Assembly (NCBI GenBank): GCA_044371405.1 | Contig: JBILTS010000006.1 | Coordinates: 1-38,824, forward strand | From: RGEC01 sp044371405 | Lineage (GTDB): Bacteria > Bacteroidota > Bacteroidia > NS11-12g > UBA955 | DNA length: 38,824 bases | Reading direction: 5' to 3' | Shown: piece after piece, positions 15,648 through 23,418 of the stretch | How positions within the stretch are numbered: the stretch's first letter is position 1 | How the letters are laid out: the number at the start of each line of letters is the position of its first letter | Program-made: the position numbers and the translations under genes | The notes under the pieces: generated by a model | The model's database searches: none | What the model was told of the DNA's origin: nothing | Seen by the model: the letters and a program-made list of their open reading frames with translations, nothing else

Positions 15648-16562
15648 TTACTGTTTGTCTGGCGGAGGCGGCATGGGTCGCGGTAAGGGCGACGGGCGCA
15701 TTTCACCCTGTCCAAGGTCCCAATCTTTCAAATCCCTGCGTATCCATGTGCCTTTGCGATTTCGCTTATAAATGTCGTAATCGCCGCTGGGTATGTAATA
15801 ATAAGGATCGTCTTTGGCCTCCGGAAACGAAGGAACCAATTTATCTGCAATCACAATCTGCTTTTCTTCTTCGTAATAAAATGAAAGTTTCACATCGTTG
15901 TGACATTCCATAATTACCCTGCATTCGGCACTGGGGTCATCTTCGCCCTGACGGAAGGCCGGAAAACCGAACACCGGAGCCGTTTTTGAGATCCACAAAA
16001 CTTCCATCACAGCTTTGTTGCTGTTAATGGTGTTGCCATCAAACCCAAATAGCAAATACCGTGTTTTTCTACCTTTTTTAAAGGGGATGAGTTTATAGTA
16101 AAGGGCACCTGGCCAGGTGGATGGATCGAGCTCTTCGTCTACAATTTCCTTGCTTTGAATTGCGGTTGTATCCAATAGTGGATAGGTTTCCAAATTCTTC
16201 TTTCTGCGGGTTTGCAGGTAACCGAAGTGCTTGAAACTGCCATCTTTCAGAATCAGATTCCAGGTGTAGATTCTTACTTTATGATCCGGAGCTGATAGAA
16301 TGGAAATGGTTTTGGTGCGCAGTGAATCCCAGCCATAATCAAAGCTTTCAGGCAACGATAGTAGTGTATCGAGGGTGCGGTATACCTGCCATGCCGCCTC
16401 TGTTCGTTCCGCATCGGTTGCAGCAGCAATAAATTTAGGTGCAATTTCTTTAAGCCGGTTTTCCCCTTCTTTCAGTTGCTTTAGGGCGGAACTGTCTGCA
16501 TTTCGGGCAAAGGTGCAAGTGCTACCGAGCAACACTATCAAAAGGGGTAACCGCATAAGCAT
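15648..16562 (-). CDS. Secreted protein of unknown function
   Basis: This is 304 residues with a signal peptide (MLMRLPLLIVLLGSTCTFA, cleavage near ARNAD). A helical part (about 25-85) is followed by a mixed alpha/beta domain with recurrent aromatic strands (KVRIYTWNLILKDGSFKHFGY, YKLIPFKKGRKTRYLLFGFDG, KLSFYYEEE) and a proline-rich end (PLPRPMPPPPDKQ). No catalytic motif or known family was recognised. Strand spacing in the second half suggests a repeated beta-meander. It lies between menF (convergent, 1-nt gap) and thiolase (same strand, 56 nt upstream), so it may be the distal gene of a two-gene transcript. Confidence 0.75.
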   Translation of the reverse strand: MLMRLPLLIVLLGSTCTFARNADSSALKQLKEGENRLKEIAPKFIAAATDAERTEAAWQVYRTLDTLLSLPESFDYGWDSLRTKTISILSAPDHKVRIYTWNLILKDGSFKHFGYLQTRRKKNLETYPLLDTTAIQSKEIVDEELDPSTWPGALYYKLIPFKKGRKTRYLLFGFDGNTINSNKAVMEVLWISKTAPVFGFPAFRQGEDDPSAECRVIMECHNDVKLSFYYEEEKQIVIADKLVPSFPEAKDDPYYYIPSGDYDIYKRNRKGTWIRRDLKDWDLGQGEMRPSPLPRPMPPPPDKQ

Positions 16563-16618
16563 TTCAATAGATTAAACGAAGGGCAACACATTTATATTGG
16601 CTGCCGCAAAATTTAGCA

Positions 16619-17797
16619 TCAGCAACGTTCAATAACCATGGCACTGGCTCCGCCACCGCCATTGCAGATACCGGCTCCACCCCAGCGGGCATTTTGCTGG
16701 TGCAGAACATGTACCAGTGTTACCAATATACGTGCGCCGGAGGCCCCCAGTGGATGTCCCAGCGATACGGCCCCGCCATTTACATTGACCTTATCGGGGT
16801 TTAAACCAAGAATTTTATTGTTGGCAAGGCCTACTACGGAAAACGCCTCGTTGAATTCAACAAATTCCAAATCTGAAACAGATACACCGGCCCTTTCGGC
16901 TGCGATGGGTAATGCTTTACTTGGGGTTGTGGTGAACCATTCGGGGGCCTGCTCCGCATCGGCGAAACCTGCAATTCTGGCCAGGGGTTTCAGTCCCAGT
17001 TCCTTTAGCTTTTTACCGCTCACCAGCACCAGTGCAGCTGCACCGTCGTTCATGGTGCTGGCGTTGGCTGCTGTGATGGTTCCGTCTTTGGCAAACACCG
17101 CCTTGAGTGCAGGTATTTTGTCGAAGTTTACATTTTTATACTCTTCATCTTCGGCAAACTCAATGTCTCCCTTGCGGGTACTGATGGTAACAGGGGTAAC
17201 CTCATTGCTAAATTTTCCGGCAGCCCATGCGGCGGCGGACTTTTTATAACTGCCAATGGCAAAGGCATCCTGATCTTCGCGGCTAAAACCGTATTCCTTG
17301 GCGCAAAGTTCTGCACAGGTTCCCATAACGGTGTTGTTGTAAACATCAGTCAGGCCATCATGCTGCAGGCCATCCAGCATTGTGATATTGCCATATTTGG
17401 TGCCAGTTCTGCTGTTGGTGAGGTAGTGCGGTACCATGCTCATGTTTTCCATGCCGCCTGCTACAACCACGTCGTTGTGACCCAGCATGATGCTTTGGGC
17501 TGCCAGTGCTACGGATTTCATTCCGCTGGCACACACTTTATTAATGGTGGTGGCGGGGACGTTATCAGGTATACCTGCAAACTTAGCAGCTTGGCGTGCT
17601 GGTGCTTGTCCCACACCGGCTTGCAATACGCAACCCATATAAACCTCCTGAACGGCATTGGGAGATACGCCACTTTTTTCCAGTGCGGCTTTTATGGCGG
17701 CTGCGCCCAGTTTTGGGGCACTCATAGTTGAGAGGGTTCCATTGAAACTACCCATGGCGGTGCGCATGGCGCCTACGATATAAACTTCTTCAGACAT
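16619..17797 (-). CDS. Acetyl-CoA C-acetyltransferase (thiolase)
   Basis: This is a 392-residue thiolase, full family length. Catalytic residues are visible: Cys89 in NKVCASGMKS, the NEAF motif (NEAFSVVGL), the GHPLGASGAR His, and the C-terminal CNGGGGASAMVIE cysteine. The biosynthetic-type length and motifs fit acetoacetyl-CoA formation or cleavage, linked to ketone-body, butyrate or fatty acid metabolism; a 3-ketoacyl-CoA thiolase role in beta-oxidation is also possible, since no partner genes are adjacent. The start is the ATG at 17797 (MSEEVYIVGAMRT), which lies just below a perfect -7 box; the in-frame upstream ATG at 17827 lies above it. Confidence 0.93.
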   Translation of the reverse strand: MSEEVYIVGAMRTAMGSFNGTLSTMSAPKLGAAAIKAALEKSGVSPNAVQEVYMGCVLQAGVGQAPARQAAKFAGIPDNVPATTINKVCASGMKSVALAAQSIMLGHNDVVVAGGMENMSMVPHYLTNSRTGTKYGNITMLDGLQHDGLTDVYNNTVMGTCAELCAKEYGFSREDQDAFAIGSYKKSAAAWAAGKFSNEVTPVTISTRKGDIEFAEDEEYKNVNFDKIPALKAVFAKDGTITAANASTMNDGAAALVLVSGKKLKELGLKPLARIAGFADAEQAPEWFTTTPSKALPIAAERAGVSVSDLEFVEFNEAFSVVGLANNKILGLNPDKVNVNGGAVSLGHPLGASGARILVTLVHVLHQQNARWGGAGICNGGGGASAMVIERC

Positions 17798-17813
17798 GTT
17801 GGTTTTTATTTTG

Positions 17814-17821
17814 CAAAGATA
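17814..17821 (-). promoter_or_regulatory. -7 promoter box of the thiolase gene
   Basis: TATCTTTG on the minus strand is a full match to TAnnTTTG and lies 16 nt before the ATG. No TTG was seen at -33. Confidence 0.5.
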
Positions 17822-17929
17822 AATCAAACAGGTTGATTTCGCCGGTTTTTATAGCTTTAGACAACCCGAACAACAAGGTTGCTTTTATTGCGATGAACAC
17901 GGAAAAACAAGGGCAAAAGATTTTTCAAT

Positions 17930-17937
17930 TAGCTTTG
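17930..17937 (+). promoter_or_regulatory. -7 promoter box of the LON-domain/tsaB/pabA operon
   Basis: TAGCTTTG is a full match to TAnnTTTG and lies 9 nt before the ATG at 17947. The -33 element is not evident. Confidence 0.5.
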
Positions 17938-17946
17938 CAGTGATAT

Positions 17947-18573
17947 ATGAAGTATCTACCCCTTTTTCCGCTGGAACTGGTTGTATTTGAAGGGGAAAAA
18001 GTGCGTCTGCATATTTTTGAGCCCCGCTACAGGCAGCTTATCCACGAGTGCATGGAAGAAAATACCACTTTCGGTATGCCGATAGTTTTTAATGGGAAAC
18101 TGGAAGGAACCGGAACAGAACTGGGCCATGTGCGGCTTGTAAATACCTGGCCGGGTGGTGAAATGGATATAGAGTGTGATGCTATTTCCAGGTTTGAATT
18201 GCTGGATTTTCATCCTGTAGCCCATGGCAAGCTTTATGGGGGTGGCTTTGTACGGGATATTTCATTCACTGATAACGAAGATAAAGAGCTTAAGCTAAGG
18301 ATTGGCGATTTGTTGAAAGAACTATACAGCCATACCCAATTCGATGGTGGGCATTTCCCGGATCCGGGAGCGGATTTCGCAGTTTGGGTTCACAAGTGTG
18401 GTTTATTGCCCGAGCAGGAGATCGAACTGGCAGCGCTTACGGGTATGTCGGACAGGCAACTTTACATTATTCATCATTTGAAAAATCTGCTTTCTTCCCT
18501 GAGTGCACTCAGCCAGATGAAAGAGAAAATTCAGCTAAACGGGCATTTTAAAAAAATGTCAAATCCTTTATGA
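17947..18573 (+). CDS. LON-type substrate-binding domain protein
   Basis: This is a 208-residue protein made of the LON N-terminal domain without the AAA+ or protease parts. The opening LPLFPLELVVFEGE and the IFEPRYRQLI motif match the PUA-like Lon substrate-binding domain; the second half (about 115-200) is helical. Free-standing LON-domain proteins are common, but their role is not established; they may bind unfolded clients. The stop overlaps the tsaB start (ATGA), so they are translationally coupled. Confidence 0.88.
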   Translation: MKYLPLFPLELVVFEGEKVRLHIFEPRYRQLIHECMEENTTFGMPIVFNGKLEGTGTELGHVRLVNTWPGGEMDIECDAISRFELLDFHPVAHGKLYGGGFVRDISFTDNEDKELKLRIGDLLKELYSHTQFDGGHFPDPGADFAVWVHKCGLLPEQEIELAALTGMSDRQLYIIHHLKNLLSSLSALSQMKEKIQLNGHFKKMSNPL

Positions 18574-19241
18574 TACTCTGCATTGAAACATCAGGGGCTT
18601 TTGGTTCTGTGGCATTGGCAGATGAGGATGGGCGGTGTTTGGAACTACTCAGTACAACTAATGAAAATGCACATGCAGAGCAAATTCCGGTGCTGGTTTC
18701 CCGGCTGATAGGGTTATCGAAGGAGCGGGGCAGTAAAATAAACGCAGTTGCGGTTAACAAGGGTCCGGGTTCATACACCGGTCTTAGAATAGGAACGAGT
18801 TTGGCCAAAGGCATTTGTTATGGTTTTGGAATACCGCTTATTGCTTGCGATGGGTTGCAACTCATGGCCAAGCAGGCCGCTGCTGAAGGTTTGTTGGCAG
18901 ACTGCTATATATGCGCCATGGATGCACGCCGCAATGAGGTGTTTTTTGCTATTTATGGCCCCGCCTTTGAAGTTTTGGAACCACTTAGCAATAAGATCTT
19001 GTCGGAAGGTGTTTGGAGTGATTACATAGGAAAAGATGTGGTTTTTTGCGGCAATGCTGTGGATAAAGTCAAGGCGTTAATACCTGCGTTTGCAGATTAC
19101 CGGTCACATCATTGTAATGTGAGTGCGGAATGGATGTGCAGCGATGCGACACGGTTGTTTACCGCAGGTGAAATTGCTGATCTGGCCTATTTCGAGCCGG
19201 ATTATGGCAAGGCGTTTTACACGGGTGCATCAAAAGGATGA
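18570..19241 (+). CDS. tsaB: tRNA N6-threonylcarbamoyladenosine biosynthesis protein TsaB
   Basis: TsaB is the non-catalytic ASKHA-fold partner that dimerises with TsaD for t6A37 modification of ANN-decoding tRNAs. The 223-residue product has LCIETSGAFGSVAL at the start, NKGPGSYTGLRIGTSLAKGICYG (the TsaB signature) and CAMDARRNEVFFAIY. It starts in a 4-base overlap with the LON-domain gene, and a pabA/trpG-type gene follows after 4 nt, so the three genes form one transcript. Confidence 0.95.
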   Translation: MILCIETSGAFGSVALADEDGRCLELLSTTNENAHAEQIPVLVSRLIGLSKERGSKINAVAVNKGPGSYTGLRIGTSLAKGICYGFGIPLIACDGLQLMAKQAAAEGLLADCYICAMDARRNEVFFAIYGPAFEVLEPLSNKILSEGVWSDYIGKDVVFCGNAVDKVKALIPAFADYRSHHCNVSAEWMCSDATRLFTAGEIADLAYFEPDYGKAFYTGASKG

Positions 19242-19245
19242 CAGG

Positions 19246-19815
19246 ATGAAGGTGTTACTGCTTGATAACTACGACTCATTTACCTGGAATCTGGTGCATT
19301 ATCTGATGCTGGCGGGAACTGAAGTAACGGTTAAACGCAATGATGAAATTTCACCGGCTGACTTTTCAGCAGCTGATTACAGCGGAATGGTTATCAGTCC
19401 GGGGCCTTGTACACCGGAGGAAGCAGGATTGCTGATGCCTGTTTTGAGCGAGGTTGTGGTCAAATTGCCCATTCTGGGTGTTTGCCTGGGGCACCAGGCC
19501 TTGGGCATGCATTTTGGGTGCCGGCTGGTGAGGGCAGAAAAACCGGTACATGGCAAAGCGCATTTTATCAATCATGACGGTGAAGGTGTGTATAAAGGAT
19601 TGCCCAATCCGCTGCAGGTTGGCAGGTATCACAGTCTTGTGCTTGAATCTGTTGCTGAAGATATTCCATTAATAACCACAGCACATTGCGGGGGTGAAAT
19701 CATGGGGATACGGCATAAAACGCTGCCTATTCAGGGTGTTCAGTTTCATCCCGAAAGTATACTTACCCCACAGGGGCAGACATTAGTTAATAACTGGGTG
19801 GCCGGGCTTGTTTAA
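19246..19815 (+). CDS. pabA: Glutamine amidotransferase of anthranilate/aminodeoxychorismate synthase (component II)
   Basis: This 189-residue class I glutamine amidotransferase supplies ammonia to a chorismate-aminating partner. The catalytic triad is visible: Cys80 in GVCLGHQALG, and His168 and Glu170 in QFHPES. MKVLLLDNYDSFTWNL and ISPGPCTPEEAG are the family blocks. TrpG and PabA cannot be separated by sequence alone. With no trp genes nearby, PabA (folate) or a shared bifunctional role is more likely. The start is the ATG at 19246, 4 nt after tsaB; longer in-frame readings run through tsaB in another frame. The 3' end overlaps convergent dxs by 33 bp. Confidence 0.88.
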   Translation: MKVLLLDNYDSFTWNLVHYLMLAGTEVTVKRNDEISPADFSAADYSGMVISPGPCTPEEAGLLMPVLSEVVVKLPILGVCLGHQALGMHFGCRLVRAEKPVHGKAHFINHDGEGVYKGLPNPLQVGRYHSLVLESVAEDIPLITTAHCGGEIMGIRHKTLPIQGVQFHPESILTPQGQTLVNNWVAGLV

Positions 19816-21540
19816 GGCATCAGAAATTGCTTTTGCAATTTTTTCAGGAGAATAACCGCAAAGATCGTAGAGTATTTCATTGCTGCCGTGGGTAACGAAA
19901 AAATCCGGTATGCCCAGGTTCTGAATTGTTCCTGAAAAGCCGTCAGAGAAGAGGTTTTGAGCAACAGACTCACCAAATCCGCCTGCAACAGCGCCATCTT
20001 CAACGGTGATGATATGGGAGAATCTGTTTTTTAAATCCTGGCTGATGGCATTGCTAATGGGGTGAATAACAGGAAAATGGTAGTGTGCAGCAATCGTATT
20101 TGAGCGTAGTAACGCCTCACGGGCAAGATTGGTGGCATTGCCTGTGCTGATAATGGCTACTTTTTCTCCGTTTTTAAGACAGATGCCTTGATGATTTAAA
20201 ATATCATCACTATTAAAATCCGGGAAAAAATCGGGTATGGGGCCTTTGGGGTAACGAATGGCTATGGGATAATCTGCGTGGACGGCCTGTTGCATCATGG
20301 CAGTTAATTCTGAGGCAGATGCGGGAGCCAAGAGCTTTAAACCGGGTATACAGCGAAGCATGGGTATATCGAAGGCCCCATGGTGTGTTGGCCCGTCATC
20401 ACCCACCAGCCCGGCACGGTCAATGCAAATAACTACCGGCAGATTTTGCAGGGCAATGTCATGAATCACCTGATCATAGCCGCGCTGCAGAAAAGTTGAG
20501 TAAATAAACAAAAATGGTTTGATGCCGTTTGAGGCCAGTCCGGCAGCGAAAGTAACGGCATGTTGTTCTGCGATGCCGGTATCAAAAAAACGTTCGGGGA
20601 AAGAGGAGAATCCTTTTACGAGTCCGCTTCCACTGGGCATAGCAGGGGTGATACAGGCCACGTGCTTGTGCTGCGATGCGATTTCAAGCATGGTTTGTCC
20701 GGCTGTTTCATGCCATTTTTGTGCTTCGGTTGATTTACGGGCTTCGATCTTAACAAATTTTCCTGTGCTGTGCCACTTGGTTTGTTCTGCTTCAGCCGGG
20801 GCATAACCTTTTCCTTTAATTGTTTTAATGTGCAGAATCCTGGGATGTTTTAAGGATTTCAAATGTTTCAGATGATTCAGCAATTCATGGAGATTGTGTC
20901 CATCTGCAGGACCGAAGTAGTCAAGGTTAAGTTGGGTGAAAATATTGGGCTGGCCGGGTTTTATGCCGGCGAGATGTTCATTCATGGCTCCTGTGCCGGC
21001 ATCAATGCTCATCTGGTTGTCATTGATGATGATCAGCAAATTTGCATGGCTGGCCGCTGCATTGTTCAGTGCTTCAAAAGCCATTCCGCCGCTTAGTGCA
21101 CCATCACCAACCACAGCGATATGAACATCATCATGGTTCCCCTGAAGTTGGGCTGCTACAGCCATACCCAGTGCTGCCGACACAGCGGTGCTGGAGTGTC
21201 CGGTGCCAAAATGATCCGCAGGATTTTCACCACGCTTGGGGAAGCCGGCAATGCCGCCAAAAGAACGGATGGATTTTATGGCTTCGCGGCGACCGGTGAG
21301 CATTTTGTATACGTAACTCTGATGGCCAACATCCCAAACTATCTTATCTTTTTCAGGATTAAAAATGTTTAATAGGGCAACCGTTAGTTCCACTACGCCC
21401 AGATTTCCTGCAAAATGTCCGCCGGTGTTCAGAATGGTTTGGATGAGAAATTCCCTGCATTCATGGCTGAGATTTTGTAAATCATCTTCCTTTAGAAGCG
21501 ATACGTCAGCGGCAGTATTTATTGCATTGAGCAATTTCAA
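19783..21540 (-). CDS. dxs: 1-Deoxy-D-xylulose-5-phosphate synthase
   Basis: Dxs joins pyruvate and glyceraldehyde 3-phosphate, using thiamine diphosphate, at the entry to the MEP isoprenoid pathway. The 585-residue product is somewhat shorter than the usual ~620-640. Visible are the His-bearing GGHFAGNLG and WDVGHQ segments, the ThDP motif GDG(145-147)...NDN(173-175), the catalytic Glu325 (GIAEQHAV), and GLVGDDGPTHHG. The reading frame has no ATG near the N-terminus: the family-consistent start is TTG at 21540 (or TTG at 21534). A TAATTTTG box lies 8 nt upstream of it. Its 3' end overlaps pabA. Confidence 0.95.
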   Translation of the reverse strand: MKLLNAINTAADVSLLKEDDLQNLSHECREFLIQTILNTGGHFAGNLGVVELTVALLNIFNPEKDKIVWDVGHQSYVYKMLTGRREAIKSIRSFGGIAGFPKRGENPADHFGTGHSSTAVSAALGMAVAAQLQGNHDDVHIAVVGDGALSGGMAFEALNNAAASHANLLIIINDNQMSIDAGTGAMNEHLAGIKPGQPNIFTQLNLDYFGPADGHNLHELLNHLKHLKSLKHPRILHIKTIKGKGYAPAEAEQTKWHSTGKFVKIEARKSTEAQKWHETAGQTMLEIASQHKHVACITPAMPSGSGLVKGFSSFPERFFDTGIAEQHAVTFAAGLASNGIKPFLFIYSTFLQRGYDQVIHDIALQNLPVVICIDRAGLVGDDGPTHHGAFDIPMLRCIPGLKLLAPASASELTAMMQQAVHADYPIAIRYPKGPIPDFFPDFNSDDILNHQGICLKNGEKVAIISTGNATNLAREALLRSNTIAAHYHFPVIHPISNAISQDLKNRFSHIITVEDGAVAGGFGESVAQNLFSDGFSGTIQNLGIPDFFVTHGSNEILYDLCGYSPEKIAKAISDALNKPGHPVIN

Positions 21541-21548
21541 AATTCCTG

Positions 21549-21556
21549 CAAAATTA
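21549..21556 (-). promoter_or_regulatory. -7 promoter box of dxs
   Basis: TAATTTTG on the minus strand fully matches TAnnTTTG and ends 8 nt before the TTG start, implying a very short leader. The -33 TTG is not seen. Confidence 0.5.
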
Positions 21557-21845
21557 CCACATGCACAGGTTAGGTCATCTATATTTTTTAATTTTCCGAT
21601 GATAATGTGATTAAAAATCCTAATACTTAGTGATTCAAATCATTGTTAAAATCGAATTAATCAAATAGTATTAACGCGTATAAGATATTTTGGTTTTAAG
21701 ATGGGGTTTATTTTAAGTATTTATTTTTCATATAAATGCACATAAATTAAATTGTAAGTATCAGAATATCATATATTAGCGATTATATAATTTTTTTTAT
21801 TTGTCTTTTTTAGGTAAAAAAAATATGTATTTTATTAATAATTAT

Positions 21846-21876
21846 TTTGATATGTTAAAAAATAATGCAATTTTTG
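21846..21876 (+). promoter_or_regulatory. Promoter of the AT-hook protein gene
   Basis: TTTG (21846-21849), 19 nt, then AATTTTTG (21869-21876) fits the TTTG-N19-TAnnTTTG pattern with one mismatch in the -7 box. The ATG lies 30 nt downstream. Confidence 0.6.
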
Positions 21877-21906
21877 CACCACCATTTAAATCAATAAAAA
21901 TAAATT

Positions 21907-22569
21907 ATGGCACGTAAACCAAAAGCAGCAGCAAAGCCAGCAACAGCGGCTCCTGCAGTGGCTGCAGCCCCTAAAAAAAGAGGTCGCAAACCGGGTTCAA
22001 AAAATAAAGTTCAGGGTAAAAAGCGTGGTCGCAGGGCTGTAAAACCTGCAGTAAACGTTTTTGAGGCCATTGAAAAACAAATGAAAGCGATGGCAACGGC
22101 TTTGAAGAAGGCCAAAGCCGCGGCAGACAAGCAATTGGCAAAAATGGATGCCAAAGCTGCAAAGTTGGTTGAAAAAGCGGAGGCTAAAGCTGCCAAAAAA
22201 GTAGAGAAAATGAAAGAGCGGATGAAGGCCAAGCGCCGTCGTCCGGGACGTCCTGCCAAAAAGGGCAGAAAACCGGGTCGTCCTGCTGCTCCCAAACCTG
22301 CTGCCCGCCGCGGAAGACCACCCAAAAACGCTGTAAAGCGCGGTGGAAGACCACGTAAAGGTCAGCCTACCAAGAAAAGTATGATTCTGGACTATATGAA
22401 AACGGCTCCCAAAACCGTTAAATCTGCGGATTTGATTGCTGCATTATTCGCGAAAAGCGGAGAAACCGACAAAAAGCGTTTCTACCAGGGCATGTACACC
22501 ACCCTCACACAGATCTACAAAAGCGGTCTGCTGAAGAAAGTGAAGGACGGTATTTCACTGGCTAAGTAA
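21907..22569 (+). CDS. Histone H1-like AT-hook DNA-binding protein
   Basis: The 220-residue, extremely basic protein is rich in Lys, Ala, Pro and Arg. Order of parts: a low-complexity tail (1-50) with RGRKPG; a Lys/Ala helical stretch (about 52-110), probably coiled coil; a cluster of four AT-hook-like motifs at about 110-117, 120-127, 134-140 and 144-151 (RPGRP, RKPGRP, RGRPP, GGRPRKG); and a compact C-terminal domain (about 157-220) with the pattern of a small winged-helix or HARE-HTH-like fold (SMILDYMKTAP...SADLIAALF...FYQGMYTTLTQIYKSGLLKKV). AT-hooks bind the minor groove of AT-rich DNA, so nucleoid packing or regulation is the likely role, by inference. The directly upstream DNA is very AT-rich, which may allow self-binding. 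Confidence 0.85.
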   Translation: MARKPKAAAKPATAAPAVAAAPKKRGRKPGSKNKVQGKKRGRRAVKPAVNVFEAIEKQMKAMATALKKAKAAADKQLAKMDAKAAKLVEKAEAKAAKKVEKMKERMKAKRRRPGRPAKKGRKPGRPAAPKPAARRGRPPKNAVKRGGRPRKGQPTKKSMILDYMKTAPKTVKSADLIAALFAKSGETDKKRFYQGMYTTLTQIYKSGLLKKVKDGISLAK

Positions 22570-22590
22570 TCATTAACAATGATAATTTAA

Positions 22591-22616
22591 GAGGGGGCAC
22601 CAAGCCCCCTTTTTTA
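22591..22616. terminator. Terminator between the AT-hook protein gene and prmC
   Basis: AGGGGGC-ACCAA-GCCCCCT is followed by a T-run on the plus strand. It lies 22 nt after the AT-hook protein stop and just beyond the prmC stop, and can also act on the minus strand, though with fewer T residues. Confidence 0.85.
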
Positions 22617-23414
22617 TTTAATGGCATGCAGAAAACGAAAATTGCCACTCAGGTCTTTGATTATTTCTTTTTTTGAAAACACATCGAAAAGTGCTAATGT
22701 TTCCACAGCATAATCATGATTTATTTCTGCCCACAGTTCGCAACCCTTTTGCTGCCTATTTAATAATACTGCCAGTTTTTTGTAAAACACAAGTGGATCA
22801 TTGCCTTCCGGAAAAAGAGCTGCATGGGGCTCCCAGTCAATAACATTTGAATTCAGGGTGTTTTGCTCTGCACGATCTATATACGGGGGATTTGATACAA
22901 TTAGATCCCATTTGTCAAGGGAAATATCATTGTTTATAAAATCGCATACTTCAAAGACAATTCGCTCCGAAACTCCAGCATTGTCCGCATTAATGACAGC
23001 TGTGTTTATGGCTTCGCGGTCAATATCAATTGCCTTGGCTTTCCAGGTGGTTTTATATTTTAGAATGGCAATGGGTATGCAACCTGAGCCGGTTCCTACG
23101 TCAAGTATATTGAGGTTTTCTCTTGTTGTTTTTTTAATGATGAGTTCACACAATTCTTCTGTTTCAGGTCTGGGAATGAGCGTGTGTTTGTTCACTTGAA
23201 ATGGAAGTCCATAGAACCAGGCCTCACCGATAATATACTGAATGGGTTCGTGATATAGGAGGCGATCAATAATAATTTGCATTTCACGCTGCCCCAATTC
23301 AAGATTTCTGTCTGCAAGCCATCGTTCATAAATACGATAGCAGGCCTCTGCTTCTCCCAATCCCAGCGAAGCAGACAAGGATTTCATCCATTCTTGTTTA
23401 AGCGCAGTGTTCAT
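22614..23414 (-). CDS. prmC: Peptide chain release factor N(5)-glutamine methyltransferase
   Basis: PrmC methylates the GGQ glutamine of release factors RF1 and RF2 using S-adenosylmethionine. The product is 266 residues. An N-terminal helical domain (1-80) is followed by RPETE (82-86), the SAM motif DVGTGSG (105-111) and the catalytic NPPY (175-178). The ATG at 23414 is preferred over the in-frame GTG at 23417. It begins 4 nt after the secreted lamin-tail gene and is the last gene of the long minus-strand operon. The usual partner prfA is not in the window. Confidence 0.94.
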   Translation of the reverse strand: MNTALKQEWMKSLSASLGLGEAEACYRIYERWLADRNLELGQREMQIIIDRLLYHEPIQYIIGEAWFYGLPFQVNKHTLIPRPETEELCELIIKKTTRENLNILDVGTGSGCIPIAILKYKTTWKAKAIDIDREAINTAVINADNAGVSERIVFEVCDFINNDISLDKWDLIVSNPPYIDRAEQNTLNSNVIDWEPHAALFPEGNDPLVFYKKLAVLLNRQQKGCELWAEINHDYAVETLALFDVFSKKEIIKDLSGNFRFLHAIK

Positions 23415-23418
23415 CACA

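Larger units (their letters stand above)
21541..21906. other. AT-rich intergenic region between dxs and the AT-hook protein gene
   Basis: These 366 bases hold no gene. From about 21,600 to 21,870 the sequence is extremely AT-rich, with A- and T-tracts (for example around 21,788-21,830) unlike anywhere else in the window. It contains the promoters of dxs (left edge) and of the AT-hook protein (right edge). No tRNA, hairpin terminator or direct repeat was recognised. Confidence 0.8.
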
